Positions 46,801 to 53,124 of a stretch of DNA of 64,000 nucleotides are shown here, in pieces. The DNA comes from Ursus arctos. Taxonomy: Eukaryota > Chordata > Mammalia > Carnivora > Ursidae. Under the pieces are notes generated by a model. The model was not told where the DNA came from, searched no databases, and saw only the letters and a list, made by a program, of their open reading frames with translations. The stretch is taken from assembly GCF_023065955.2 (NCBI RefSeq), contig NW_026622863.1, positions 49,086,177 to 49,150,176 of the forward strand, in the 5' to 3' direction. Each line of letters begins with the position of its first letter. Within the stretch, counting starts at the first letter, position 1. The translations under genes and the position numbers were made by a program.

Positions 46801-48661
46801 GAATAAAGCGTGTAAGCACCTTTGAGTAATGCACCTGCCCCCAAGAGGGGGCCCGGAAGCCCAACGTGGGCTTAGCGCACAGACCTTTGCTAATCTGTTT
46901 ATTTCCTTGAACTGGAGGCAGGCTGCGATGGGCTGCGATTCCCAGGACGATACATTTAATTAGAACAAAACAGAAAACAAAAAAAAAAATTTTGTAAAAG
47001 CTCACCAAACTGCTGCACTTGTGTCTCTGAATGTGGGTGGCATTTCTTTTAAAAGGCAAAGTATGGTCTGTGAAGGAGAAAGGGAAAAGGGGAGGTGGAA
47101 GTGGGGAGAAGGGGCCGTGGTGCCTGGCAAGGAAGCCCTAGCTAAGACCCCTATCTACGGGAGGGTCCTCAAGCGACTCCCCAGCCCGGGCTGCTGTGGG
47201 GCAGCCATCTGTCCAGCGCGATCTCTTCCCCTCCCCACCCCCACTCCTCCTCAGAATGCCTTTCCTGCCGGTGGAAAACCTCCTTCCATTTCCAAATCCA
47301 CTCTCTGGACACCTCTTCCCCTGCCCCACCAGGAAAGGGAGGGCAAACCCTGCACCCCAACCCTCTGCTGGAGCAAGGGAAACAGGGGCCCCAACCTCAC
47401 CCTGAAACGCGCCGGGCTGGCGCCTTTATCACCCTCCAGAGAAGGGCGTGGGGCGAACCCATTTCACACTTAATAAAGGGGAAGGGGGGCGCTCCCTTTC
47501 ACCCCCTGCCAAAGGACAAAAAACCCTTGTTTTCTCTCCCGGAAGGGATGGCGCCCCATTTCAGCCCGAAAGAGGAGGGAACCCCATGAGAAAGAAGAGA
47601 CCAACTTCCTCTCCCCTCCAAGGCAGGGAAACCAAACCTCGCCCCCCCCCACCCCGCCAAAAACGCATCACCTACCTACGAAAAATCAGAGGACCCCTGC
47701 CTTTTAGGAAAAACACGGGGAAGGGGCTTCTCCCCAGAGGAGGCAGGGGCTTCCATCGAAGGGGCTAAAGATCCGCCCCCCCACACCAATTTTGCCCTCT
47801 AGGGTATAGCTAGGAAGCACCTCCCGCCAAAAAAAAAAAAAAAAGTGCGAGTGCCCCCACCCAAGGACCCCCCCCCGCTAAAAGGATGGAGAAAAAACTG
47901 AACGAACCCCCACTTTCTGCCTAAGAAAACTAGGGTACCTCTCCAAGTAGGGCAGGGCACACCTCCCCCAGGAGAAAGGATACTGCCAGGAGCTGGGAGA
48001 CCCCCAACTCCAACCCCCTAAGAGCGGGGCTACTGCTCGAGATCCCCCCCACCAAAAGGGTCCGGGAGCCCCTCCCCCATCCCCTTCCCCAAAGCCAGGC
48101 GACGGGCAGGCGGGCCCATGGCTGCCAGCTCCGGGCGCTGGGGCAGCCAGGACCCCCGTGGGCCTCCGCAGCCCCCCCCCAGCGCCCCCTCCCCAGGGCG
48201 GGCGGGCGGGCGCGGGGGTCCGGGGGGCGCCTCCTCACCTTCCCCTCAGCATGGCGCCCAAAAAAGACAGAGCGAGAGCGAGGGAGAGCGGGCGAGCGCC
48301 GCGAGGGGGGGGAAACGCATGAGGCCGGGAGAGAAAGCAAGCGAGAAAGAGCGAGCGAGCGAGAGACACCCACCGACCCCGCCCTTCCTCCTCCTCCTCC
48401 TCCTCCTCCGCGGCCCGGCCCAACATGGCGGCCGCCCCCCTTCCTCCTCCTCCTCTTCCTCCCCCCGGGGACGCTGCCCCGGCCGGGCCGGGGGCCTGAC
48501 CTGTCGTCAGGGAGCGGGAGGCGGTGGTGGAGGAGGTGCGGGGTGGCCGGGCAGGCGTCGGGGGAACACGGAGGAGGCGAAGGCGTTGATGGCGGCGGCG
48601 GCGATGGCGGCTGCGGCGACTCTGATGGTGGCGGCGGGGGGGTCCCGGGCGCGGCCTCCAT
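10510..48661 (-). CDS. ZC3H4: ZC3H4, CCCH zinc finger protein 4, 14 coding exons
   Basis: Nuclear RNA-binding protein. Family knowledge: ZC3H4 pairs with WDR82 as the Restrictor, which ends non-productive RNA polymerase II transcription at promoter-upstream and enhancer regions, and it is related to fly Su(s). The fourteen exons listed below join in frame to 3915 bases including the stop, giving 1304 residues; I recall about 1303 in human, so the gene looks complete. Seen in order: proline-rich start; acidic [11 protein letters not shown]; basic KR-rich nuclear signal near 102-127; serine-rich block; two RGG/acidic cassettes (about 212-368); CCCH fingers at C394-H412, C423-H441 and C446-H465; [13 protein letters not shown] motif near 579-591; six MHPD repeats at 627-650; coiled coil near 764-798; and a disordered C terminus with ten DPR motifs. 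The start ATG has A at -3 and G at +4, with an in-frame TAA ten codons upstream. Confidence 0.97.
12030..13248 (-). other. ZC3H4: Intron 13, GC-AG type
   Basis: 1219 bases. The gene strand begins GCATGT and ends tttgttag. An old MIR-like element lies at about 12245-12385 on the plus strand. The rest looks unique. Confidence 0.85.
12245..12385 (+). mobile_element. MIR SINE fragment
   Basis: The phrases 'gccagcactgctctaagtgt', 'ttaattctcacggccacc' and 'ttgacagacgagaaagcgg' match the MIR core. It is ancient and diverged. Confidence 0.6.
13249..13500 (-). CDS. ZC3H4: ZC3H4 coding exon 13 (coiled coil, GC donor)
   Basis: It encodes residues 715-798 plus one base. Acceptor tgccacag|AGGACT. An acidic segment ([18 protein letters not shown]) leads to a Gln/Glu/Arg-rich coiled-coil segment ([19 protein letters not shown]). 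The donor reads GAGGAAG|GCATGT, a GC rather than GT donor. No nearby GT keeps the frame. Confidence 0.93.
13501..16277 (-). other. ZC3H4: Intron 12
   Basis: 2777 bases with standard GT-AG ends. It holds a partial hAT-like copy around 14404-14530 and a short GT/CA-rich patch around 14305-14335. Nothing else recognised; the long plus-strand frames at 15066-15809 have no splice context. Confidence 0.8.
14404..14530 (+). mobile_element. Partial hAT-like element
   Basis: 'ctgtgggactcggccaccac' followed by 'ggggctactgagcatctgaa' and 'tgtggccagtgcc' resembles the 5' half of the copy at 28438. It is diverged and truncated. Confidence 0.4.
16278..16621 (-). CDS. ZC3H4: ZC3H4 coding exon 12 (MHPD repeats)
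   Basis: It encodes residues 600-714. Acceptor ctcctag|GTTCCC; donor GACGCAG|GTGTGC. It is rich in Gly, Pro and Met, with six tandem MHPD tetrapeptides (627-650) encoded by a 12-base minisatellite, then an aromatic segment, [17 protein letters not shown]. Confidence 0.95.
16471..16542 (-). repeat. ZC3H4: 12-base coding minisatellite, six copies
   Basis: The unit on the plus strand is gtc(a/g/c)ggg(g/t/a)tgcat-like, encoding MHPD. Six units in phase make residues 627-650. Copies differ mainly at third codon positions. Confidence 0.9.
16823..17187 (-). CDS. ZC3H4: ZC3H4 coding exon 11 (proline-rich, IPSLFEI motif)
   Basis: It encodes residues 479-599. Acceptor acccgcag|ATGTTG; donor GTGAG|GTGAGT. 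It begins with an acidic helix ([18 protein letters not shown]) and has a 12-proline run, a QQLQQQQ patch, and ends with [20 protein letters not shown]. That last motif is the best conserved non-finger segment of the family and a likely protein-contact site (inference). Confidence 0.95.
17455..17790 (+). mobile_element. L1 LINE fragment
   Basis: It contains 'acaattcaatggcattaag' across 17458 onward, 'ccctggcaaccactcatctg', 'ctgcctattctggacagttc' and 'tggtgtctttcattcagcat'. It is a diverged copy of the same L1 segment found at 1505-2205. Confidence 0.72.
21325..21960 (-). mobile_element. L1 LINE fragment (reverse), split by SINE
   Basis: Reverse L1 text: 'agatcatccatacaacagag', then after the SINE 'aaactacagggacagaaaac' and 'ctggagaatggggag'. 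The SINE at 21520-21700 interrupts it. Confidence 0.6.
21520..21700 (+). mobile_element. CAN-SINE
   Basis: The head has a deletion ('gcctgagtggctcagatgcc'), followed by the normal body and the tail 'ataaaatcttaaaaaaaa'. Confidence 0.88.
22611..22933 (+). mobile_element. hAT-like non-autonomous DNA element, near full length
   Basis: The ends are inverted: 'ccgggctgtccaag' at the left and 'cttggacagcgctgg' at the right. The interior includes 'tggccacgtgtggctac' and an AT-rich middle. It matches 28438-29103 in layout. The family name is not certain. Confidence 0.65.
23961..24070 (-). CDS. ZC3H4: ZC3H4 coding exon 10 (zinc finger 3)
   Basis: It encodes residues 442-478. Finger 3 is C446-X8-C455-X5-C461-X3-H465 ([18 protein letters not shown]), followed by [14 protein letters not shown]. 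The acceptor is AC rather than AG (GTGAAC|GTGATT), and the donor is GATAAG|GTAGTG. Using the AC site gives the junction YMHGDFPCK, the form I recall from human. Confidence 0.94.
24071..24633 (-). other. ZC3H4: Intron 9, U12-type AT-AC intron
   Basis: 563 bases. The gene strand starts ATATCCTTT, an exact U12 donor, and ends GTGAAC. The branch-site match TGCCTTAAC at 24090-24082 (consensus TTCCTTAAC) lies about 12 bases before the acceptor, within the usual U12 range. MIR-like fragments occupy parts of 24125-24440. Confidence 0.9.
24125..24440 (+). mobile_element. MIR SINE fragments
   Basis: Two adjacent pieces: 'ggaaacccagagaggtaaag' with 'tgacccgctcaaggttgcat', and 'tttgcccaaggttacacagc'. 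Both are typical of the MIR 3' half. Confidence 0.55.
24634..24745 (-). CDS. ZC3H4: ZC3H4 coding exon 9 (zinc fingers 1-2)
   Basis: It encodes residues 405-441 plus one base. It completes finger 1 (C408, H412: CX7CX5CX3H) and holds all of finger 2 (C423, C431, C437, H441, same spacing). Acceptor cttccag|GGAGAC. The 3' end is followed by ATATCCTTT rather than a GT, the donor of a U12-type AT-AC intron. The exon therefore ends ATGCATG. Confidence 0.94.
24746..26242 (-). other. ZC3H4: Intron 8
   Basis: 1497 bases, GT-AG, splitting zinc finger 1. No interspersed repeat stood out. Confidence 0.8.
26243..26350 (-). CDS. ZC3H4: ZC3H4 coding exon 8 (zinc finger 1, first half)
   Basis: 36 codons, residues 369-404, phase 0 at both ends. 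A basic linker ([15 protein letters not shown]) leads into the first CCCH finger, with C394 and C402 ([13 protein letters not shown]) encoded here. Acceptor ctaacag|GATGG; donor ACGTGG|GTAAGG. Confidence 0.96.
26351..26974 (-). other. ZC3H4: Intron 7
   Basis: 624 bases, GT-AG, phase 0. It contains a G-run near 26408-26417 on the plus strand. No gene seen. Confidence 0.8.
26975..27114 (-). CDS. ZC3H4: ZC3H4 coding exon 7 (RGG, cassette copy B, second half)
   Basis: It encodes residues 322-368. Acceptor ctgcag|GGTTA; donor ATGGGC|GTGAGT. An RG-rich tract ([19 protein letters not shown] and on) is followed by [12 protein letters not shown], mirroring the exon 5 layout. Confidence 0.95.
27235..27331 (-). 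CDS. ZC3H4: ZC3H4 coding exon 6 (cassette copy B, first half)
   Basis: It encodes residues 290-321 plus one base. Acceptor atcccag|TATGG; donor GACGAG|GTGGGC. The sequence [19 protein letters not shown] continues into [14 protein letters not shown], almost the same as the end of exon 4. Confidence 0.95.
27332..28028 (-). other. ZC3H4: Intron 5
   Basis: 697 bases, GT-AG, phase 0, between the two duplicated exon pairs. It has a degenerate TGTC/TGTG repeat near 27705-27750. Confidence 0.8.
28029..28180 (-). CDS. ZC3H4: ZC3H4 coding exon 5 (RGG, cassette copy A, second half)
   Basis: It encodes residues 239-289. Acceptor ccctgcag|GCAGCC; donor ATGGAA|GTAAGC. An RG/RGG tract ([16 protein letters not shown] and on) is followed by an acidic end, [15 protein letters not shown] tracts of this kind usually bind RNA and are arginine-methylated (family knowledge). 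It is paralogous to exon 7. Confidence 0.95.
28562..28760 (+). mobile_element. CAN-SINE
   Basis: Head 'gggtgcctgggtggctcagt', body with 'ctcggggtcctgagatcaag', tail 'caaataaataaaatc' and poly-A. Confidence 0.92.
28824..28882 (+). repeat. AAAG microsatellite
   Basis: Around 14 (AAAG)-type units with one CAG-type interruption, downstream of the SINE A-tail from which it probably expanded. Confidence 0.9.
29809..30031 (-). CDS. ZC3H4: ZC3H4 coding exon 4 (cassette copy A, first half)
   Basis: It encodes residues 165-238 plus one base. Acceptor cgtcag|TCCCAC; donor CCGCG|GTGAGG. It contains an acidic tyrosine-rich stretch ([19 protein letters not shown]), then [18 protein letters not shown] and the first RGRG. 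The second half closely resembles exon 6, see the duplication finding. Confidence 0.95.
30361..30667 (-). mobile_element. Short CAN-SINE, interrupted by another SINE
   Basis: Reverse short-type SINE: poly-T, 'aaagtaatctccacaccc', then after the insertion 'ccaccaactgggccagccag'. It was split by the plus-strand SINE at 30448-30630, with 'ttgcatgctc' duplicated on both sides. Confidence 0.85.
30448..30630 (+). mobile_element. CAN-SINE nested in an older SINE
   Basis: Head 'ggggcgcctgggggctcagt', CT-rich body, tail of about 18 A. The target-site duplication lies within the host SINE. Confidence 0.9.
30790..31330 (-). mobile_element. L1 LINE fragment (reverse)
   Basis: Includes 'gacaatggaatattattcgg', 'gtccaactatctgacattct' and 'gcaaaactacagagacagga', reverse-strand L1 3' UTR text. 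Confidence 0.7.
31374..31550 (+). mobile_element. CAN-SINE
   Basis: Head 'ggggcgcttgggcggctcag', body with 'tcatgatctcaagattgtag'. Diverged, with a poor tail. Confidence 0.82.
31679..31798 (+). mobile_element. Short-type CAN-SINE
   Basis: Short form ending 'ttggatgtagagattactta' and poly-A. 'cctcaacccc' is duplicated on both sides. Confidence 0.85.
32370..32490 (-). mobile_element. MIR SINE fragment
   Basis: 'ttcctcacctgttcaatggg' and 'gcacacagcaagtgctcagc' are typical of reverse-strand MIR. It lies about 60 bases from exon 3. Confidence 0.55.
32552..32662 (-). CDS. ZC3H4: ZC3H4 coding exon 3
   Basis: Exactly 37 codons, residues 128-164, phase 0 at both ends. It has a serine/aspartate-rich block ([21 protein letters not shown]) and then a tyrosine/proline segment. 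Acceptor cactgcag|CGCC; donor ACATCG|GTGAGT. The SDD/SP sites look like casein-kinase-2 and proline-directed kinase targets (inference). Confidence 0.94.
32986..33205 (-). CDS. ZC3H4: ZC3H4 coding exon 2
   Basis: It encodes residues 54-127. Acceptor tttatag|GGAAG; donor CACAAA|GTAGGT. It begins with the acidic run [17 protein letters not shown] and ends with a lysine/arginine block ([19 protein letters not shown] and on) that is a strong nuclear-localisation and RNA-contact candidate. The acidic-then-basic layout is shared by the ZC3H4/ZC3H6 family. Confidence 0.95.
38696..38888 (+). mobile_element. CAN-SINE
   Basis: Head 'gatgcctgggtggctcagtt', CT body, tail 'tcaaataaataacaacttt'. The only full-length SINE in intron 1. 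Confidence 0.92.
41443..41538 (-). mobile_element. Short-type CAN-SINE
   Basis: Reverse short form: 'aaagtaatctctacacccga' to 'tgactgggccagccag'. Confidence 0.8.
41685..41880 (+). mobile_element. Ancient DNA-transposon-like repeat
   Basis: The phrases 'ctgtcccaactactcaactc', 'gcgtggctatgttccaataa' and 'aactttacttgg' belong to a widespread mammalian medium-reiterated repeat. I do not remember its family name with certainty. Confidence 0.5.
43340..43450 (+). mobile_element. MIR SINE fragment
   Basis: 'tgaatgccaggcattgtgta' leading to 'cctgagaaacgggcattatg' resembles the MIR core. Diverged. Confidence 0.5.
43596..43618 (+). repeat. CA dinucleotide repeat
   Basis: About 11 CA units in intron 1. 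Confidence 0.9.
48501..48661 (-). CDS. ZC3H4: ZC3H4 coding exon 1
   Basis: It encodes residues 1-53 plus two bases of codon 54: [12 protein letters not shown], then proline/serine-rich sequence ending LPLPDD. The donor reads GACAG|GTCAGG. The frame continues upstream to an in-frame TAA at 48686-48688, which supports this ATG. The exon lies inside the CpG island, and the open frames on the opposite strand are by-products of its GC content. Confidence 0.95.
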
Positions 48662-48740
48662 AGTTCCTTTGGGGGGGAGGGGATGTTAATGCACGAAAAA
48701 GGACTGCTTGGGCGTGGCGGGAGGGGCACACTTCAGCTCT
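48662..48740 (-). other. ZC3H4: Probable ZC3H4 5' UTR
   Basis: This is the sequence between the start codon and the TATA-like element. It contains an in-frame TAA at 48686-48688 and no upstream ATG in frame. The true start is uncertain. Confidence 0.4.
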
Positions 48741-48762
48741 GAGGGCTCCTGATAGGAATGGG

Positions 48763-48768
48763 TATATA
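48763..48768 (-). promoter_or_regulatory. ZC3H4: TATA-like box
   Basis: The gene strand reads AATATATACC in a short AT-rich island inside GC-rich DNA. It lies about 100 bases upstream of the ATG. If used, it would place a start near 48735 and a 5' UTR of roughly 75 bases. It is unproven, and TATA boxes are uncommon in CpG-island promoters. Confidence 0.3.
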
Positions 48769-49200
48769 TTTTTTCGGTTTCGGAATCACCTCTGCGCCGA
48801 CCTCCGCGTAGGCCGCGCGGCCTAGGCCTCGGCGGGCCGCTCGCCGCTTTTCTCCGCAGCCCGCCCCTGGGGTCACTCGCTCACGGGCGCGGGGCCCTCA
48901 TCGGGGCGAGAGCCCCCACACACACCTCCCCCGCGGGCCCGGAGGTGGGGGACCCGGGGGACACGGACACTGGTGGGTGGTTGGGTGTAATTAGCGCGGG
49001 CCGCGCGCGATGGAGCAAGCGAGGGGGGAGGGGAGAAGAGGAGAGCGAGCGAGGGGGGTTAAAAAAAAGGATTTTAGGGAGAGAGGAAACGGGCCGCGGA
49101 GACGGGCCGACTGTCTGTCTGTCTGCCCGCTCTAGGTGCCCCGGCTGCTCGGCCCCCGCCGCAGTCAGAAATTCACACAAAATGGCGGCTCGGCCCAGAG

Positions 49201-49780
49201 GAGCCGAGAGGCTGAGGCGGGAGGAAGGGCGAGGTGGGAGGGGGAACTGGGAGGCGGAGGCGGAGGCTGCGTCACGTGGAGGAGAGGGGCATAGGCCCTC
49301 TCCCGAAGGGCGACGGAAAGAGCCGAAGGGAGAGAGTGAGGCCGAGGCAAGGCGGAAAAAGCCGAGAGTAGCTGAGCGGGAGACGGGGGGAGGCGGAAAG
49401 AGCCGAAGGTGATGATGGGGGTGTGGCTAAAGGATGGATGGAAAGCCGCGGGAGCCGGAGATAGCCGAAGCGGACAGGGACGGAGTTGGAGGGGAGAAAA
49501 ACAAGGAACTGAGACGATCCGGAAGGAGCCGAAGGCGGTGTCCGAGGTGAGTGGCAGGAGGCGGAACCAGCCGAAAGAGGGATTGAGACGGAAAAGGCCG
49601 AAAGGCGGGGCTCGGGAGGCGATTAGCAGAGTAAAAGAGTGGGAAATTCGCCCGAGAGCAAGCGAACCAGAAATTGCCAGATTAAGGGAAGGCGGGAAGA
49701 GCCGAAAGTTTTAGGTGGGAGAATGGGAAGAAAAGGATTCGGGCTACGAAGAGAAAAAAAATAACCGAAAGCTGGAGGCC
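49201..49780 (+). repeat. Degenerate AGCCGAA motif array
   Basis: About ten copies of a GCGGAA(A)GAGCCGAAGG-like unit lie on the plus strand, near 49202, 49320, 49356, 49399, 49462, 49526, 49568, 49594, 49700 and 49772. The spacing is irregular, mostly 26-110 bases. The core (A/G)GCCGA(A/G) is preserved while the spacers differ. Confidence 0.7.
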
Positions 49781-49840
49781 GGGTGCCGTGAGTTGTAGGT
49801 TTCCGGAGTAAGGGAGGATCGAGCCGAGCCGGCCCGGAGC

Positions 49841-49848
49841 TGACGTCA
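49841..49848. promoter_or_regulatory. CRE palindrome TGACGTCA
   Basis: Perfect CREB/ATF site at the upstream edge of the CpG island. A second one lies 25 bases away. Confidence 0.7.
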
Positions 49849-49865
49849 TTAGAGACCTCGGTCGG

Positions 49866-49873
49866 TGACGTCA
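49866..49873. promoter_or_regulatory. CRE palindrome TGACGTCA
   Basis: Second perfect CREB/ATF site. Both sites keep their CpG, suggesting an unmethylated, functional state. Confidence 0.7.
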
Positions 49874-49989
49874 CTGGGGCGGTGCGAAAGGGGCGGGCCT
49901 TGGTACTTCCTCCAGGAAGTTTCAGAACTTAGAGCGTGGTGCCGGGAAGGCTCTCAACAAAAATGCTTCACAAGGGAGCGATTGACCGG

Positions 49990-50085
49990 GTTCAAACTGT
50001 GCAAACGTAAAGCCCTTTGACCCTCGCAGCTATACTAGGAGGAATTACTACTCCCATTTAGTGGACGCAGACTGAATCCTGGTGT
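49990..50085 (+). mobile_element. MIR SINE fragment
   Basis: 'cctttgaccctcgcagctat' and 'attactactcccatttagtg' resemble the MIR core. Confidence 0.45.
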
Positions 50086-50680
50086 TTAAATAATTGTCTC
50101 AAAATCATAGTATTAACCATAGAGCCTCAAGAATTTTGATCAGTGCTGGCATTCCATTGCCTCCTGCAAAAATTCGTTCAGTCCTATTTAAGTCCAAGGA
50201 TCTTTGTTAAGTGCTTTTATGAGCTCCTTGAACAATGCCAAGCTCTGTGATGGGCGATGGGAACAGTTTCTACCTTCCTGGAGCTTAAAAACCGATAATG
50301 ACCAAAGGCGGGGGGGGTGGGTGGACAACGACCTGGTAATTAAAAGGGAGCCTCTATTAATGTGGAGGGGAGGGGGCGCCCAGGGGGGGTTGTTCAAGTT
50401 GAGATAGGAAGGAGAAGAGAAAGTTCCAGGCGGAGGAAATAGCTTATTTCAGACATGGCCAAGGGAAGGACGATTTGGGTTCCAGGAAAAAAAAAAAAAA
50501 AAACCCTCAACCGGTGTGAAAGATAAATCTGGAGGTGAAGGCACCCAGTCACTTCCTGGTATATTAACCCTACCAAAAAAAAATGTCCCAAACCTTTTTG
50601 GGACTTAAGCCTTTTGTAAGAATAATTTACAGCCTCCTTCAGTGAGGTAATTCTATTTCCTGATAAAAATATTTAAGCCG

Positions 50681-50868
50681 TGGGTGCCTGGGTGGCTCAG
50701 TCAGTTAAGCGTCTGCCTTTGGGGTCCCAGGGTCCTGAGATCAAGTCCCACATCCGGCTCCCCTTGCTCTGCGGCGATCCTGCTTCTCCCTCTTCTTCTC
50801 CCTCTCCCTCTGCTGCTGCTCCTGCTTGTGCTCTCTTTCTGTGAAATAAAGAAAACCTTTAAAAAATA
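50681..50868 (+). mobile_element. CAN-SINE
   Basis: Head 'gggtgcctgggtggctcagt'. 'atttaagccgt' is duplicated on both flanks. Confidence 0.93.
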
Positions 50869-51432
50869 TATTTAAGCCGTTTTTGAGTGAATTTTGGTGG
50901 TATGAAATTTGTTCTGGGAAACTGGTGGTGGTCCACCCACTTGACAGCTGACTGCCTGCCAGTCAAGACTCACAATGTTCAATCTTTTCTTCTGGATCTA
51001 GTGTCTAATTTCATGATGGTTATTTAACCATTCTCTTCCCCCATCAAGTGTCCTTACCAAGAATAAATTTCTCATTCACCCACAAGAGATCTTTTTTTTC
51101 CGCCTTGCATGCATGACTGTAATAAAATGTTGGCACAATGCTTTTAACGAAATTGTCCAGAAGTTTTCTTTAACGCAAGACTAGTAGAGCAGGGCTATAA
51201 GAATGGAAAAGAAAATACTGCAAATCGTCCTTCCTCTTCTGTGCCTTGATTTCTGAACCCCGTGTATTCTAGCTATGGATGAAACAACACTTGTGGAGAC
51301 CTTGGACCGCATGGAGGACAGGACCCCGTCCTTTCAAGCTGTGGTCACCAGCTGGTGCCATCTCTGAAGCTTCAGCAGGCCATTCCAGAATTCTAGAGGG
51401 CCATCTCCTTTTGGGTAATGAAGAAAATGAGA

Positions 51433-51640
51433 GGGACACCAGGGTGGCTCAGTCGGTGAAGCGTCTGCCTTAGGCTCAGGTCATGATCCCAGGGTCTTGG
51501 GATCAGGTCCCGCATTGGGGCTCTCTGCTTAGCTGGGAGTCAGCTGCTCCCTCTGCCTCTCCCCCACCCAGGCTTGTGCCCGCTTGCTCTCTCTCACTCA
51601 CTTTCTCTCTCAAATAAATAAAATCTTAAAAAAAAGAAGA
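51433..51640 (+). mobile_element. CAN-SINE
   Basis: Head 'ggacaccagggtggctcagt', CT body, tail 'caaataaataaaatc'. 'aaaatgaga' flanks it. Confidence 0.92.
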
Positions 51641-51756
51641 AAGAAAAAATGAGAACATCTGCAAATCCCATGAGGCAGGAAGATTCTCCATGCCTTTTCA
51701 GTGTCCTACTAGAACGCTGTCTAAAATTGTCAAGCCCTTCTGACATTCTAGATGTC

Positions 51757-51928
51757 ACTTTTTAAAAAATGTATTTGAGAGAGAGCAGAGAGCACAAGTT
51801 GGGGGGGGTGTCAAAGGGAGAGACAGGGAGCCTATTGCGGGGCTCGATGCCAGGCTCTATCCCAAGACCCTGGGATCATGACCTGAGCCAAAGGCAGACC
51901 CTTCATCGACTGAGCCACCCAGGCGCCC
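51757..51928 (-). mobile_element. CAN-SINE
   Basis: Reverse orientation ending 'tgagccacccaggcgcccct'. 'ctagatgtcacttt' is duplicated on both flanks. Confidence 0.92.
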
Positions 51929-52090
51929 CTCTAGATGTCACTTTGACTTACTATTTGTTGATGAAGGTCTAGACTCTGAAAAGTTAAGGAGGACTCTCAA
52001 GTTTCAAATGGTTTTTGTCTCGCAGAAAAGACAACCTTGAATGATATTTAATCAGTTTTGTATCAAACTTTCCAACCTAATTCCTGCATT

Positions 52091-52311
52091 CTTTTTTTTT
52101 TTTTTTTTAAGATTTATTTATTTGAGAAAGCACATGTGCACACACACACAAGTTGGGGAAGGGGCAGAAGGAGAGGAAGGGGAAGAATTTCAGGCAGACT
52201 CCCCGCTGAGCACAGAACCCAATACAAGGCTGGTTCTCATGACCCTGAGATCCTGACCTGAGCGGAAAGCAAGAATCAGACACTCAACCGACTGAGCCAC
52301 CCAGGCGCCCC
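52091..52311 (-). mobile_element. CAN-SINE
   Basis: Starts with poly-T and 'aagatttatttatttgagaa', ends 'tgagccacccaggcgcccct'. Confidence 0.93.
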
Positions 52312-52805
52312 TCCAGCATTCTTTTTTATGTTGTCTGTACATACCCACTTCTCATCTCCAGCTTGAACCAGCTGTATTTTTCTGCTGGTTCCCTCATGAA
52401 TGACTTTATTCATATCCTTTAATACCCTTTGTAGTAAACCAGTAGTCTAGTAGGTAAACTGTTTTCCTGAGTTCTGCTGAGCCACTCTAGCAAGTTAATG
52501 GAACCAGAAGAGGTCGTGGGAACCCTCCTATTTATAGCCAGTCAATCAGAAGTGCTTCCACTTCAAGGCCGAGGCTGGGGGTGGGCTGTCTTAATGACAA
52601 CAAGCTCTTAACCTGTGGGATCGCCTGCTAACTCCAGGGAGATAGTAGCAGCACGGAATTGCAGTGTGGAACTTCAGCCGGTATCCCCCAGTTGCAGAAC
52701 TGCTTGCTGTAAGAAAACCTCCAAGCATTTGGTGACAGGAGTACAGAAGTATAGAGCTTTAGAGTAGAGGAGAAACATAGTATCTCCCTTAGAACCAGTT
52801 TGGAA

Positions 52806-52918
52806 GGGGTGCCTGGCTGGCTCAGTGGGAAAAGCGTCTGACTACTGATCTGGGGGTAATGAGTTCAGGCCCCACATTGGGTGTAGAGATAACCTAAAAA
52901 TGAAATCTTTAAAAAAGG
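52806..52918 (+). mobile_element. Short-type CAN-SINE
   Basis: Short form with 'attgggtgtagagataacct' and an A-rich end. Diverged. Confidence 0.8.
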
Positions 52919-52925
52919 TGGGGGG

Positions 52926-53115
52926 CGGCACCTAGATGACTCAGATGGTTAAGCGTCTGCCTTTGGTTGAGGTCATGATCTCTAGGTCCTCGGATTGGGT
53001 CCTGGGATCGAGTTCCGCATTGGCCTCCCTGCTGTCTGCTTCTCCTTCTCCCTCTGCCTCTCCCCCCTGTTCATGCTCTTTCTCTCTCTCAAATGAATAA
53101 TCTTAAAAAAAACCC
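52926..53115 (+). mobile_element. CAN-SINE
   Basis: Head 'ggcacctagatgactcagat', CT body with 'caaatgaataatc'. It lies directly behind the previous SINE. Confidence 0.85.
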
Positions 53116-53124
53116 ACAAAAAAC

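Larger units (their letters stand above)
33206..48500 (-). other. ZC3H4: Intron 1, 15.3 kb
   Basis: GT-AG, phase 2. It is strikingly poor in SINEs (one full copy at 38696, one short copy at 41443) compared with the flanking DNA. It contains MIR-like pieces (about 37200-37290, 42150-42240, 43340-43450), a CA repeat and an older DNA element at 41685-41880. 33210-38600 and 43900-48100 look unique and could hold regulatory elements. No additional exon could be supported. Confidence 0.75.
48080..49880. promoter_or_regulatory. ZC3H4: CpG island promoter of ZC3H4
   Basis: CpG is frequent across this interval and rare outside it. It covers exon 1, the 5' UTR and about 1.2 kb upstream. Seen within it are an E-box GTCACGTG at 49271-49278, an AAAATGGCGGC YY1-type motif around 49180-49190 in plus orientation, ATGGCGGC again around 48425, ETS-type CGGAAG cores, and two full CRE palindromes. 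A broad CpG-island start is typical of a housekeeping nuclear factor. Divergent upstream transcription is plausible but not shown. Confidence 0.85.

Noticed and set aside
48118..48663. 181-codon plus-strand frame across exon 1
   Set aside because: It is the antisense of proline-rich exon 1 and CpG-island sequence. Composition explains the open frame.
48945..49412. 155-codon plus-strand frame containing ATGGCGGC
   Set aside because: It is low-complexity Arg/Glu/Gly sequence within the AGCCGAA array. The ATG belongs to a YY1-type motif. No evidence of coding.
51757..51928. tRNA gene
   Set aside because: The A and B box-like sequences in this and similar places belong to tRNA-derived SINEs with A-rich tails and target-site duplications.
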